From assembly GCF_001187905.1 (NCBI RefSeq), contig NZ_LGIS01000028.1, forward strand, positions 62,001 through 126,000: DNA of 64,000 nucleotides, given 5' to 3'. Positions 24,951 to 32,516 of the stretch are shown here, piece after piece (position 1 is the first letter of the stretch; each line of letters starts with the position of its first letter). This DNA is from Pantoea sp. RIT-PI-b (lineage in GTDB: Bacteria > Pseudomonadota > Gammaproteobacteria > Enterobacterales > Enterobacteriaceae). The notes beneath the pieces are model-generated. The model made no database searches and was not told the origin of the DNA. It saw nothing but the letters and a program-made list of their open reading frames with translations. The position numbers and the translations under genes were made by a program.

Positions 24951-26580
24951 GCTCATGACCATAATATCCGGGGGGAAAACCGCAGATAAACCAGCACAAG
25001 CTGGCGGTAAGATTCCGTCGGGATATTTCGCGCCACAGTCAGCCGCAGATCTGTTCTCCTTCCCGCACCGTAAGCTTCTTCTCAGGCAAATCTGGGATAA
25101 CACGTCTTTGCCGGAAGAAGTTTATAACCGGCTTTACCTCGCACCACTGCAAAGACTCGCTGAGTACGTACAAAACGTGCCGGCCAGCGCTGAAGGCGAA
25201 TGGAGTAAAGAGGGCGGATACATAGATCTCACCCTGAAATTTACTGCCTGCAGCGTCAGGCTGGCAAAAGGGCATATGTTTCCTCCGGGCGCGGTACCCG
25301 AAGAGCAGGCCGCTAAAAACACGCTCTGGAATGCGGTTGTTTTCTGGTCAGCACTTACCGCACATCTGACGCAGCTAACCCGGATTGAGGGGGAGGTGCT
25401 GGACGGACAATTCTGGATCCCCGGTATGTTAGCGCCGCGCGCGCCCTATCGATTTCGCATAAGTAATGTAGCCGACTCCAGTACGGCAGCAATGATGGCC
25501 GCCAGGCTGTTACCTAATGACGGGCTCACCTGGCTCTGCGGCGATCGCCTGGCCTTGCGGGTAATGGCTTCGCTGGCTGGCGGGGATGGGGCGGCCATGC
25601 CGCTTATCAAAGAGATTCTCGACAAAGCGCGAAGCATCAGCGGTTCGCCCGCCAGTTCTTCGCCTGCATTGGCCGCTGCGATGCCGATACCTGAGCCGCA
25701 GCTGCCGGCGACGGCTTGCCCTGGCGATATCATCAGTTCTGCCTCTGCACTCGCCGGTATCAAATCTGAAAGTTCGGCGGAGCTGGCCTCCGGTCTCGCT
25801 CCAGTGAACGCAGAACACCCGTTAACTGCGGATGACGAAACAGGGTCTTTGCTCTTGGCACTTTCAGAAAACAGCGGCGAAGTAACTGGGCAGCCAGAGG
25901 CTACAAAAGCGGCTGATGATGATACGGCCGTCCTTCTCAGCATGTTTGCTGCAGCTGAACCGGCGGACACCGGTGTGGACGAACAGCTGGAAAAATCAGA
26001 TACGGCTACTTCAGATGACTGTTTGCCTGTTGAGGAAATTAATGAACAGATAATCGCAGTCCCGGATGAAAGCCTGGAACTTATGCCCGATGCAAAGCCG
26101 CAGGAGACATTGCCTGTCATTGATTCAATGCTGGAGCAAGCTAATAACGTAAAAGTTTCGTTGGAAAACCCCGTTATTCTCTCTGCACCTGAAAGCAGTG
26201 ATGTAAATAATCTCGGAGAGCAATTCTTATTATGGCTTAAGGATTCAGTTAATAATAATACGCTTAGCGTAAATGAGAAAAACAGCCTTCTTCATGCAGT
26301 GAGCGGGTTTATGTTTATTTCTCTACCGGGTTTGCCCTTCAAATTCATTGAAGCAACAGGCATTGATAATGATCGCAGGGCTGTGCAGGCGTCATTTGAA
26401 AAGAACGGCGTATTGCATATGCGCAACGATAAACGTTTTTTCAGGGTGCGCATATATGAAGCTGAAGGTCTGGAAGGTAAATATCAGAAGCGGAGTGGAT
26501 ATTTAGTCCGTCTCGCTTTATTTTATGAGGCAGGAAAGGATAAGGTTAAAGACAGCCGATACATTCTGATTGAAAACTAA
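24940..26580 (+). CDS. TraI_2/MobH-like protein with eroded active site
   Basis: Start ATG 24940 (AGGAAG upstream). Residues 45-145 follow the TraI_2 relaxase domain of the PFGI-1 class (RQIWDNTSLPEEVYNRLYLA, then PLQRLAEYVQNVPAS and PPGAVPEEQAA). The C-terminal 120 residues match TraI_2_C. The HHH motif expected after LPAS is GEW (86-88), the following His is lost (GGYIDLTLK), and the HD pair of the next motif is missing (SALTAHLTQL, 137-146). The middle (about 250-420) is acidic low-complexity linker. A catalytically dead paralogue is likely; the real relaxase may lie beyond the window's right edge. Confidence 0.75.
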   Translation: MFSKLMTIISGGKTADKPAQAGGKIPSGYFAPQSAADLFSFPHRKLLLRQIWDNTSLPEEVYNRLYLAPLQRLAEYVQNVPASAEGEWSKEGGYIDLTLKFTACSVRLAKGHMFPPGAVPEEQAAKNTLWNAVVFWSALTAHLTQLTRIEGEVLDGQFWIPGMLAPRAPYRFRISNVADSSTAAMMAARLLPNDGLTWLCGDRLALRVMASLAGGDGAAMPLIKEILDKARSISGSPASSSPALAAAMPIPEPQLPATACPGDIISSASALAGIKSESSAELASGLAPVNAEHPLTADDETGSLLLALSENSGEVTGQPEATKAADDDTAVLLSMFAAAEPADTGVDEQLEKSDTATSDDCLPVEEINEQIIAVPDESLELMPDAKPQETLPVIDSMLEQANNVKVSLENPVILSAPESSDVNNLGEQFLLWLKDSVNNNTLSVNEKNSLLHAVSGFMFISLPGLPFKFIEATGIDNDRRAVQASFEKNGVLHMRNDKRFFRVRIYEAEGLEGKYQKRSGYLVRLALFYEAGKDKVKDSRYILIEN

Positions 26581-26606
26581 TGAGGGAACCCGACAGGGTT
26601 CCCTCA
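26581..26606. terminator. Bidirectional terminator between convergent units
   Basis: TGAGGGAACC and GGTTCCCTCA are perfect 10-bp arms between the TraI_2 gene and the minus-strand thioesterase gene. Confidence 0.75.
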
Positions 26607-26612
26607 GGCAAT

Positions 26613-27002
26613 TCAGGCTGGAATAGCATTCTTCACTGCATCAGGAACACTAGGCCTGCCGTTAGTGATGCACGTAGCGGTAAATACCGCTTCTGAGTAC
26701 ACTACATCGTTAACCAGTATTTGCTGAACAAAATTGACGCGACTGCGCTTCTCGTTTGCCTGGAGGGCGCATGTTACCTGCATTTCATCCCCTTTCTGCA
26801 GGCTCTTTTTAAAGCGCATCGTGTATTCCAGGATCATGTGAAGGCGTCCTTCAGCGAACTCCTGTTCGAGATCCAGCCCCAGTTCTTCTTTCATAAACGC
26901 GTGGCGCGTCCACTCCATGTAGAAGGGATAGTACAGTCCATCCACAACACCCTGAAAATCAACGTGCTTTTCGTCTACGGAATAGGTTTTGGTAAACATC
27001 AT
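26613..27002 (-). CDS. Hotdog-fold acyl-CoA thioesterase (4HBT, YbgC-like)
   Basis: A 129-residue protein with the 4HBT layout: VDFQGVVDGLYYPFYMEWTRHAFMKE carries the active-site Asp/Tyr region, followed by LHMILEYTMRFKKSLQKGDE and VFTATCITNGRPSVPD. YbgC-type enzymes hydrolyse acyl-CoA or acyl-ACP thioesters. It is the last gene of a three-gene operon; the start overlaps the upstream stop (ATGA). The next in-frame ATG (26999) is equally possible. Its link to a sensor-like protein hints at a signal-lipid role, which is only inference. Confidence 0.85.
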   Translation of the reverse strand: MMFTKTYSVDEKHVDFQGVVDGLYYPFYMEWTRHAFMKEELGLDLEQEFAEGRLHMILEYTMRFKKSLQKGDEMQVTCALQANEKRSRVNFVQQILVNDVVYSEAVFTATCITNGRPSVPDAVKNAIPA

Positions 27003-27469
27003 AAGTCCTTAAAATAGTTCAGCAGTGCAAACCGCATTGGCAGTATCAGATTTTCAAATTCCTTTTGCGAGGTGTCAGCCCCGGTACAGATGTTGAGTGC
27101 CATACTCAACTCATTTTCAATTCCATAGATAAAGCTGATGCCGTGATAAATGTTGTGTTGCCGACGTTGTTCATCAATAACATTATTTTTGTCATTGCGG
27201 AGAGCGTCATCCCAGACCACTGTACTGACGTCCCCTTTTTTGATTTTTGTCAGCTCAATACCAATTTTAATGAGAAGGCTGTCTTTGTATTTCCCATCGT
27301 AATAAAACTTGTTATCCCAGTCCGCATAACCATTGCTCTGATGGGCTGAGATAGTGTTTTTTTCAATTAGCAACGTGGATATATAGGTCGTTTTTTCCAG
27401 CTTGTTCAGGAAGTTTATAACCTCTGTGCTGCAGCGATGAAAATTTAGCTTTACCTCTTTTGAATCCAC
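26999..27469 (-). CDS. Hypothetical protein, possible LuxR-type sensory domain without HTH
   Basis: GTG 27469 (GGAG six bases upstream) is preferred over GTG 27484; both overlap the regulator gene. About 156 residues contain HQSNGYADWDNKFYYDGKYK and IYGIENELSMALNICTGAD, then a final helical LPMRFALLNYF. This order and the aromatic positions are reminiscent of N-terminal ligand domains of LuxR-family regulators, but no C-terminal HTH is present. The match is weak. It lies between an XRE regulator and a thioesterase and is AT-rich compared with the flanks. Confidence 0.5.
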   Translation of the reverse strand: MDSKEVKLNFHRCSTEVINFLNKLEKTTYISTLLIEKNTISAHQSNGYADWDNKFYYDGKYKDSLLIKIGIELTKIKKGDVSTVVWDDALRNDKNNVIDEQRRQHNIYHGISFIYGIENELSMALNICTGADTSQKEFENLILPMRFALLNYFKDL

Positions 27470-28026
27470 TTCACTCTCCGGCACTCGAGAATATCTTCTT
27501 TCTTAATGGCCGTGCTTTTTACACCTTCAATAGTGACATTATCCTCGTCAACTATTTTGACCACCCCAATTACCAAGCCGTTTTTGTGCCTTACATGGCA
27601 TAGCTTGTTGTTATTAGGGTCCAGAGTTCGCTCATTGGATACAATACAGAACTCTCCGAAACTTATATAAGGCTCGCCGTAGGTACCGCCGACCTGTATG
27701 AGTTCAACGTCGGGTATCTGGCGGCTGGCCAGTATGAAAAGGGTATCTTCATCGAGTTGGGTGTATTCAGTGAACTGAGGCGGAAATCCCGCACCCGTCA
27801 TGATCCAGTCACCTTCAACCTTCAGACCGCTCTCGCTGAAAAAGCCTGCAATCAGATTGATCACATCAATGCGTCGCGGCGGTACGGTACCGCCAGACTC
27901 CCAGCGGGTATAAGTCGTGTAGGAGAGGTCAGTATTCTTCTGCTGAACGTAGTTCACCACTTCCTGAGGCGACGTTCCGGTTGCCGCGCGGCAACATTTC
28001 AGCCTCTTCTCAATTGTGTCAAGCAT
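27451..28026 (-). CDS. XRE-family HTH regulator with C-terminal S24-like region
   Basis: The N-terminal ~75 residues form an XRE helix-turn-helix (TSPQEVVNYVQQKNTDLSYT, then TYTRWESGGTVPP). The C-terminal half (FGEFCIVSNERTLDP, LCHVRHKNGLVIGVVKI) has the beta pattern of phage CI-like proteins, but no clear Ser-Lys protease pair. It is the first gene of the cargo operon and divergent from the dnaB module, so it may control both directions through the operators at 28.1 kb. Confidence 0.8.
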   Translation of the reverse strand: MLDTIEKRLKCCRAATGTSPQEVVNYVQQKNTDLSYTTYTRWESGGTVPPRRIDVINLIAGFFSESGLKVEGDWIMTGAGFPPQFTEYTQLDEDTLFILASRQIPDVELIQVGGTYGEPYISFGEFCIVSNERTLDPNNNKLCHVRHKNGLVIGVVKIVDEDNVTIEGVKSTAIKKEDILECRRVKWIQKR

Positions 28027-28356
28027 GCGTACGCCTTAAGCGAAATCAATACACATGATTCTAAAGGAAAACTTAGTGTTTGTTGTGGGAATAAATACCA
28101 ATAAATGGGAAATATTTGCACGAAAGTCTTAAGTAATGGTAATATTTAAAGACTTTATAAATAAAACGTTAAAGAATTTCATACTCTTTCATCAGCGCTG
28201 GCATGGTTTTCACAAGTCAGGTCAAGTTTCCGCTACTTGCATGATGAGTGTTGCTGCTGAGCATTCGGGATAAATGAGGGCGCCAGAACAGTGGGGCCTG
28301 AAAGTAATAATTTGAGTTAATAAGAAATCCACACTTTGACTTAAGCCGGAGAGACT
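28027..28356. promoter_or_regulatory. Divergent promoter region with candidate operators
   Basis: 330 AT-rich bases between the regulator and the dnaB unit. AAAGTCTT (28123-28130) and AAGACTTT (28149-28156) form an inverted repeat, and AAATATTT lies at about 28110-28117. These are candidate sites for the XRE protein; no gene is seen. Confidence 0.4.
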
Positions 28357-28560
28357 ATGCCCTCAGTAACTGATGCCCAGAACCCTGCACCAATCGTTTA
28401 CATAGGTCCAGTCAGACGTATGAAAACTGAAAGCTGTGCCGTCAGGCTCACTCAGTCTTCAGGCCGGGTGGTGAGCGCATCAAAAATTGTACAGGGTCTT
28501 ATTGATCGCTATTTGGACATCTATACAGAAGAGTTAGCGGCTCAATCAGTTAACATCTAG
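28357..28560 (+). CDS. Small protein, possibly ribbon-helix-helix
   Basis: A 67-codon frame with GGAGAG three bases before ATG 28357. The segment ESCAVRLTQSSGRVVSASKIVQGLIDRYL looks like a beta strand followed by two helices, as in ribbon-helix-helix DNA-binding proteins. It occupies the place, directly upstream of dnaB, where PFGI-1/SPI-7 elements usually carry a ParA (Soj) gene. Its function is not established. Confidence 0.5.
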   Translation: MPSVTDAQNPAPIVYIGPVRRMKTESCAVRLTQSSGRVVSASKIVQGLIDRYLDIYTEELAAQSVNI

Positions 28561-28615
28561 CACCTCATTCTTCAAACGAATGCTAATCCACGTTTATTTG
28601 TGGAGGGATCATCTC

Positions 28616-30001
28616 ATGCCTGAAAAACCATTAGTAACAGAAAGTATTCCTTACCATACCGATGCAGAGCAGTGCGTGTTGGGTGCGTTGATGCTCGATA
28701 ATGAACGATGGGACGATATCAATATCCTGCTTACCGGAGACGATTTCTTCGTTGGCGCCCATCGGGCGATTTTTCGTGCCATGAGTGGGCTGTCGTCCCG
28801 ATTACAGCCTTTTGACCTTATCACCCTCAGTGAAACGCTGGAAAGCGAAGGCCGGCTCGAAACGGCTGGCGGCTTTGCTTATCTGGCCGAACTCAGCAAA
28901 AACACCCCTTCGGCGGCAAATATTCTCTCCTATGCCGGAATTGTTCTCGAAAAGAGCCGGCTCAGACAACTACAAATCATTGGTAACTCTCTTCTGGCAG
29001 ATATTGGCAGTAGCAGACTGGATTCCCTTAGTGTTGCCGCCCACGCAGAAGATGCGCTTTTCCGGTTGAGTGAGCAGGGACAGCATGCAAACGAGTGCGA
29101 AACGGAAATCATGCAGGCGCTGGATCAGCTGCTGAGCAAGCTGGAAGTGGCCACTGCCGCAGACAACGGAATTACGGGCACGCCGACCGGGATGGCTGAG
29201 TTTGATTTTATGACATGTGGACTGCAGCCCGGTGATTTAATCATACTCGCCGCGCGTCCCTCCATGGGTAAAACCTCCCTGGCACTCAGTTGGGGCATCG
29301 GTGCTTTGCTGAACCGACCGGACGAGAACGTAATCATCTTCAGCATTGAAATGCCCACCGACCAGTTGACCATGCGGATGCTGTCGATGCGCAGCAGGGT
29401 AGAGCTTAACAGCCTGCGCAGCGGCAATCTCAGTGACGAAGACTGGGGCAGGATAAGCATGGGTGCACAGGAAATAGCGGACTGGCGGCAACGGCTAATA
29501 ATTGATGATAACAGCAATCAGACACCTGCTACCCTTCGTACCCGCGCCCGCAGATACGTCCGCAAATACGGCAAACCCTCTCTCATCATGGTGGATTATC
29601 TTCAGCTGATGCGCTGTCCGGACATGGAAAACCGCACTCAGGAAATCGCTGAGATATCCCGCTCTCTTAAAGCGCTGGGTAAAGAACTGGGGTGCCCCGT
29701 CCTTGCCCTGTCACAGCTCAACCGCCAGGTTGAGCAACGCGCGGATAAGCGGCCCAATAATGGCGATCTTCGTGATTCAGGTGCACTCGAACAGGATGCC
29801 GATCTGATTGCGTTTATTTATCGCGATGAGGTTTATCAAGCTGATACGGCACATCCCGGTCAGGCCGAAATCATTATCAGTAAACAGCGGCAGGGGCCGA
29901 CCGGCACTATCAAAACGCAGTTTGACGGCAAATTTACTCTCTTCAGTGAATATCCTGAAGGAGGATATGACCTAGGTTATGACTTCCGGAGGCCAGCATA
30001 G
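28616..30001 (+). CDS. dnaB: DnaB-like replicative helicase of the GI module
   Basis: ATG 28616 (GGAGGG eight bases upstream) starts MPEKPLVTESIPYHTDAEQC; the frame from 28580 is too long. The 461 residues include the N-terminal DnaB domain (AEQCVLGALMLDNERWDDI), Walker A ARPSMGKTS near 213-221, Walker B LIMVDYLQLM and the RDSGALEQDADLIAFIYRDE block. The order dnaB-parB-DUF2857 is standard for PFGI-1/SPI-7 elements, where it serves element replication. The TAG stop overlaps the next GTG start by one base. Confidence 0.93.
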   Translation: MPEKPLVTESIPYHTDAEQCVLGALMLDNERWDDINILLTGDDFFVGAHRAIFRAMSGLSSRLQPFDLITLSETLESEGRLETAGGFAYLAELSKNTPSAANILSYAGIVLEKSRLRQLQIIGNSLLADIGSSRLDSLSVAAHAEDALFRLSEQGQHANECETEIMQALDQLLSKLEVATAADNGITGTPTGMAEFDFMTCGLQPGDLIILAARPSMGKTSLALSWGIGALLNRPDENVIIFSIEMPTDQLTMRMLSMRSRVELNSLRSGNLSDEDWGRISMGAQEIADWRQRLIIDDNSNQTPATLRTRARRYVRKYGKPSLIMVDYLQLMRCPDMENRTQEIAEISRSLKALGKELGCPVLALSQLNRQVEQRADKRPNNGDLRDSGALEQDADLIAFIYRDEVYQADTAHPGQAEIIISKQRQGPTGTIKTQFDGKFTLFSEYPEGGYDLGYDFRRPA

Positions 30002-31557
30002 TGAAGAAGGATCAGCAGGTTTTAAGCTCATTGCCAGACCGAGAAAACATCGCCCATGTGTTCACATTGGATCAGTTGTGTACGAATCCCGATAATCCAC
30101 GAAAAACGCGAAACCCACGTTTTGATGACATCAAGTCGTCTATTCGCGCACGTGGTCTCGAATCCGTACCACTTGTCACCCGCGATCCGCGTCTTCCAGA
30201 AGGAATATGGACCTTCAGCGATGGCGGGAACACCCGTTATGCCATTATGCGTGAACTGTGGAACGAAACCGGAGATCCGCGTTTTTACCGGATGACCTGC
30301 ATGGTGAAACCCTGGGCTGGCCGCTTTCAGTGCCTGACGGGGCACCTGGCAGAAAATGAAACGCACGGACAGCTGACGTTCATTGATAAAGCCCTCTCGG
30401 TACAGGATGCCAGGCAGTTGCTTGAACAAGAGAGAGGAAAAAAAGTATCGCTGCGGGAGCTGGCGACTGCTCTGACTGATAACGGGCTTCCCGTCCATTA
30501 TTCCAGCGTCTGTCGTATGGAAGATGTCGTCAGACATCTTTATCCGTGGATGCCTGAACTTCTGCGCTCGGGTTTTGGCGGGCAGGAACTTCGGCATCTG
30601 CTCAAGCTTCGTAAAAGCGCTGAATCAGTCTGGGAAAAGTATCAGGCAGAAAATTTTATTGAAACTGATACAGATTTTACCCCGGTATTTGGCATGTGCT
30701 GCAGCAAATTTGACGATCCAGAGCTGTGGTCTCTTGAGATGTTCAGGGATGAGTTAATCGGCGATCTCACGCAAGCGTTTCCCTGCGAAGATCTCAACTA
30801 CGATGGCTGGCTGCTTGAATTAAAAGGCAGCTCTAAACCTGAAGTTAGTGATCCAGACAAAGACTTCTCGGTCGCTACTGAGGACGAAAATGTGCAGGAA
30901 GCCGAATTACTGAAAGTTGGCCATGAAATTCCAATCGGGACTGAACTGCAGCAGTCTGAGCCTGACCAGAACTTTGAAGACACTGCACCCGATTCTCAAA
31001 ATCCAGTTAACCAGGAGGTACGCGCCGAGAAGCGAAACGGTTGTCTGGATCCTGGTGAACAACCCCGCGTCATCCCAGCTTCTTCCTGTGCTCAACCAGA
31101 TATTCAGCCACCCCTCGTAAAAGACACGGCTGAAGTTGCTAATCCACATGAACACGCCATAACAGACTCACTGTGGCACGTTAATGCTCTCCAGGACGAC
31201 ATCGACCATCTTCAGAACCTCTCGTGGCGCCTGTGTTGGGAAATTGCCAGCGCCCATGGTTGTGGCGATGATCTTGAACCAGCCTGTGACAGTGAAACTT
31301 CACCAGGTTTTCGGATGGTTTCTGCCAGTGAAGCATCTGATGTGGCCATCTTTCTGGCCTCGCTTACCGGCGCATCTCATTATGCCGGAGACGGGAATCT
31401 TTTGACTGTTTTGCTGATCGGGTCATTCGAATCAGTTTCACCGCTATTTAATGACGAGCAGACCCTGACCCTCTTCCGACTTATCAGGATCCTTCGTCGC
31501 CTCCGCGAACTGCAGCGTTTAAATGCTGCGCCTGTTGTTACTGTCAATGAAGGGTAA
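30001..31557 (+). CDS. ParB-family protein of PFGI-1 class elements (TIGR03764 type)
   Basis: The start is GTG 30001. The 518-residue protein has the ParB/Srx N-domain (CTNPDNPRKTRNPRFDDIKS, then FSDGGNTRYAIMRELW). An HTH-like part follows (KVSLRELATALTDNGLPVHYSSVCRME), then an acidic linker of ~150 residues and a C-terminal helical region. It is not related closely to the plasmid parB at 5168. No cognate ParA is encoded next to it, so partition by this protein would need the plasmid ParA or an unknown partner. Confidence 0.85.
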   Translation: MKKDQQVLSSLPDRENIAHVFTLDQLCTNPDNPRKTRNPRFDDIKSSIRARGLESVPLVTRDPRLPEGIWTFSDGGNTRYAIMRELWNETGDPRFYRMTCMVKPWAGRFQCLTGHLAENETHGQLTFIDKALSVQDARQLLEQERGKKVSLRELATALTDNGLPVHYSSVCRMEDVVRHLYPWMPELLRSGFGGQELRHLLKLRKSAESVWEKYQAENFIETDTDFTPVFGMCCSKFDDPELWSLEMFRDELIGDLTQAFPCEDLNYDGWLLELKGSSKPEVSDPDKDFSVATEDENVQEAELLKVGHEIPIGTELQQSEPDQNFEDTAPDSQNPVNQEVRAEKRNGCLDPGEQPRVIPASSCAQPDIQPPLVKDTAEVANPHEHAITDSLWHVNALQDDIDHLQNLSWRLCWEIASAHGCGDDLEPACDSETSPGFRMVSASEASDVAIFLASLTGASHYAGDGNLLTVLLIGSFESVSPLFNDEQTLTLFRLIRILRRLRELQRLNAAPVVTVNEG

Positions 31558-31560
31558 ACG

Positions 31561-32145
31561 ATGAACACCAACCTCTCTCGCGCCGCTAACGGTTTCCTGC
31601 TCGATCTGGTCATGGAGCTGAAAAACGGCTTTATACGCCGCTGCGACAAAATGGGCCTGAATTCTGACGACATTGCCATGCTCAGGGACATGACCGTGGA
31701 AGACATTCATTACATTATCAACAGCGAAGTATCCGTGCTGACGTTTGCCATAAACCAGGACAACCTTGCCCGGCTGGTCATGCAGGCAAGACTTGAGCAA
31801 ACGCGAAAACAGCGTATTGACCGGGCGCTTGCTTTGGGCGGCTCAATCAAACTCATGGAGCATTTTTTCGGGCTGATGAGTAATGACGTTGCAGCGCGTC
31901 GCAGGATAGCCGGCATAAAAGTTCGTGCAGGTCGTGGAAGCGTTCTTAGCGATGAACAGAGTACGGAGTTGTGGGAAATCTGGGCGGCCAATGACAATAA
32001 AGCACTTCGAAGCGAAACGGATGAGGGGCTGGATTTGATGCTGCTTGCCGCTGAACAAATGGATATTTCTCTCACTGCAGTCTGGAACACTGTTCTCAAG
32101 TGGGAGAGTGAAAATCTGACAGCGGCCACGCGGAGAAGAGCATGA
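31561..32145 (+). CDS. DUF2857-family element protein
   Basis: A 194-residue protein matching the DUF2857 family found after parB in PFGI-1/SPI-7 elements. It has an N-terminal helical half (GFLLDLVMELKNGFIRRC, GLNSDDIAMLRDMTVEDI), a RRRIAGIKVRAGRGSVLSDE region and a C-terminal HTH-like end (LLAAEQMDISLTAVWNTVLKW). FlhC-like DNA binding has been suggested for such proteins. It starts three bases after the previous stop. Confidence 0.8.
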   Translation: MNTNLSRAANGFLLDLVMELKNGFIRRCDKMGLNSDDIAMLRDMTVEDIHYIINSEVSVLTFAINQDNLARLVMQARLEQTRKQRIDRALALGGSIKLMEHFFGLMSNDVAARRRIAGIKVRAGRGSVLSDEQSTELWEIWAANDNKALRSETDEGLDLMLLAAEQMDISLTAVWNTVLKWESENLTAATRRRA

Positions 32146-32190
32146 GTTTTAACCGACGGAGTGCGTTCACTGTAATCAGATGGGGGCAGG

Positions 32191-32439
32191 ATGCGATTTA
32201 AAGAGATCATACCGGGCCTGAAAGCCCCGACGACTGTTCCGGCGTCACTGTCTAAAAAAGCGGTCAGCGCGGTTCAACGATTCTGGCACGGAGAGCGTAA
32301 CTATAAGCGCCTGAATGAAAACCGGACGGGCTATTACAAGATTGATCTCGGTCCGTTCTGGCGACTGCTCAGCCGTGATGAAGGGCGCACCTGGGAGATG
32401 ATGAACCATGAGCGCTATAACACGGCTATGCGTAACTGA
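32191..32439 (+). CDS. Small element protein, ParE-like fold suspected
   Basis: An 82-residue protein. NYKRLNENRTGYYKIDLGPFWRLLSRDEGRTWEMMNHERYN resembles the short ParE/RelE-like toxins of GI elements (a LxxNRxGYYxIxLGPxWRLL pattern). No antitoxin gene is adjacent; the ribosome-binding site is GGGGCAGG. It may be a structural or regulatory relative. A strong terminator follows. Confidence 0.55.
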   Translation: MRFKEIIPGLKAPTTVPASLSKKAVSAVQRFWHGERNYKRLNENRTGYYKIDLGPFWRLLSRDEGRTWEMMNHERYNTAMRN

Positions 32440-32450
32440 AGCGTAGTCAG

Positions 32451-32500
32451 AATGCTGAGCGATGAGCCTTTAGCGGCACATTGCTCAGCATTTTTTTTGT
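32451..32500 (+). terminator. Intrinsic terminator
   Basis: AATGCTGAGC and GCTCAGCATT (perfect 10 bp) flank a ~22-nt loop and are followed by about seven T. It lies before the STY4528-type gene, which needs its own promoter or readthrough. Confidence 0.85.
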
Positions 32501-32516
32501 ATTCAGAAGGTGAAGT

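Noticed and set aside
25446..26120. 224-codon Ser/Ala-rich minus-strand frame
   Set aside because: Antisense to the acidic linker of the TraI_2 protein; composition explains it.
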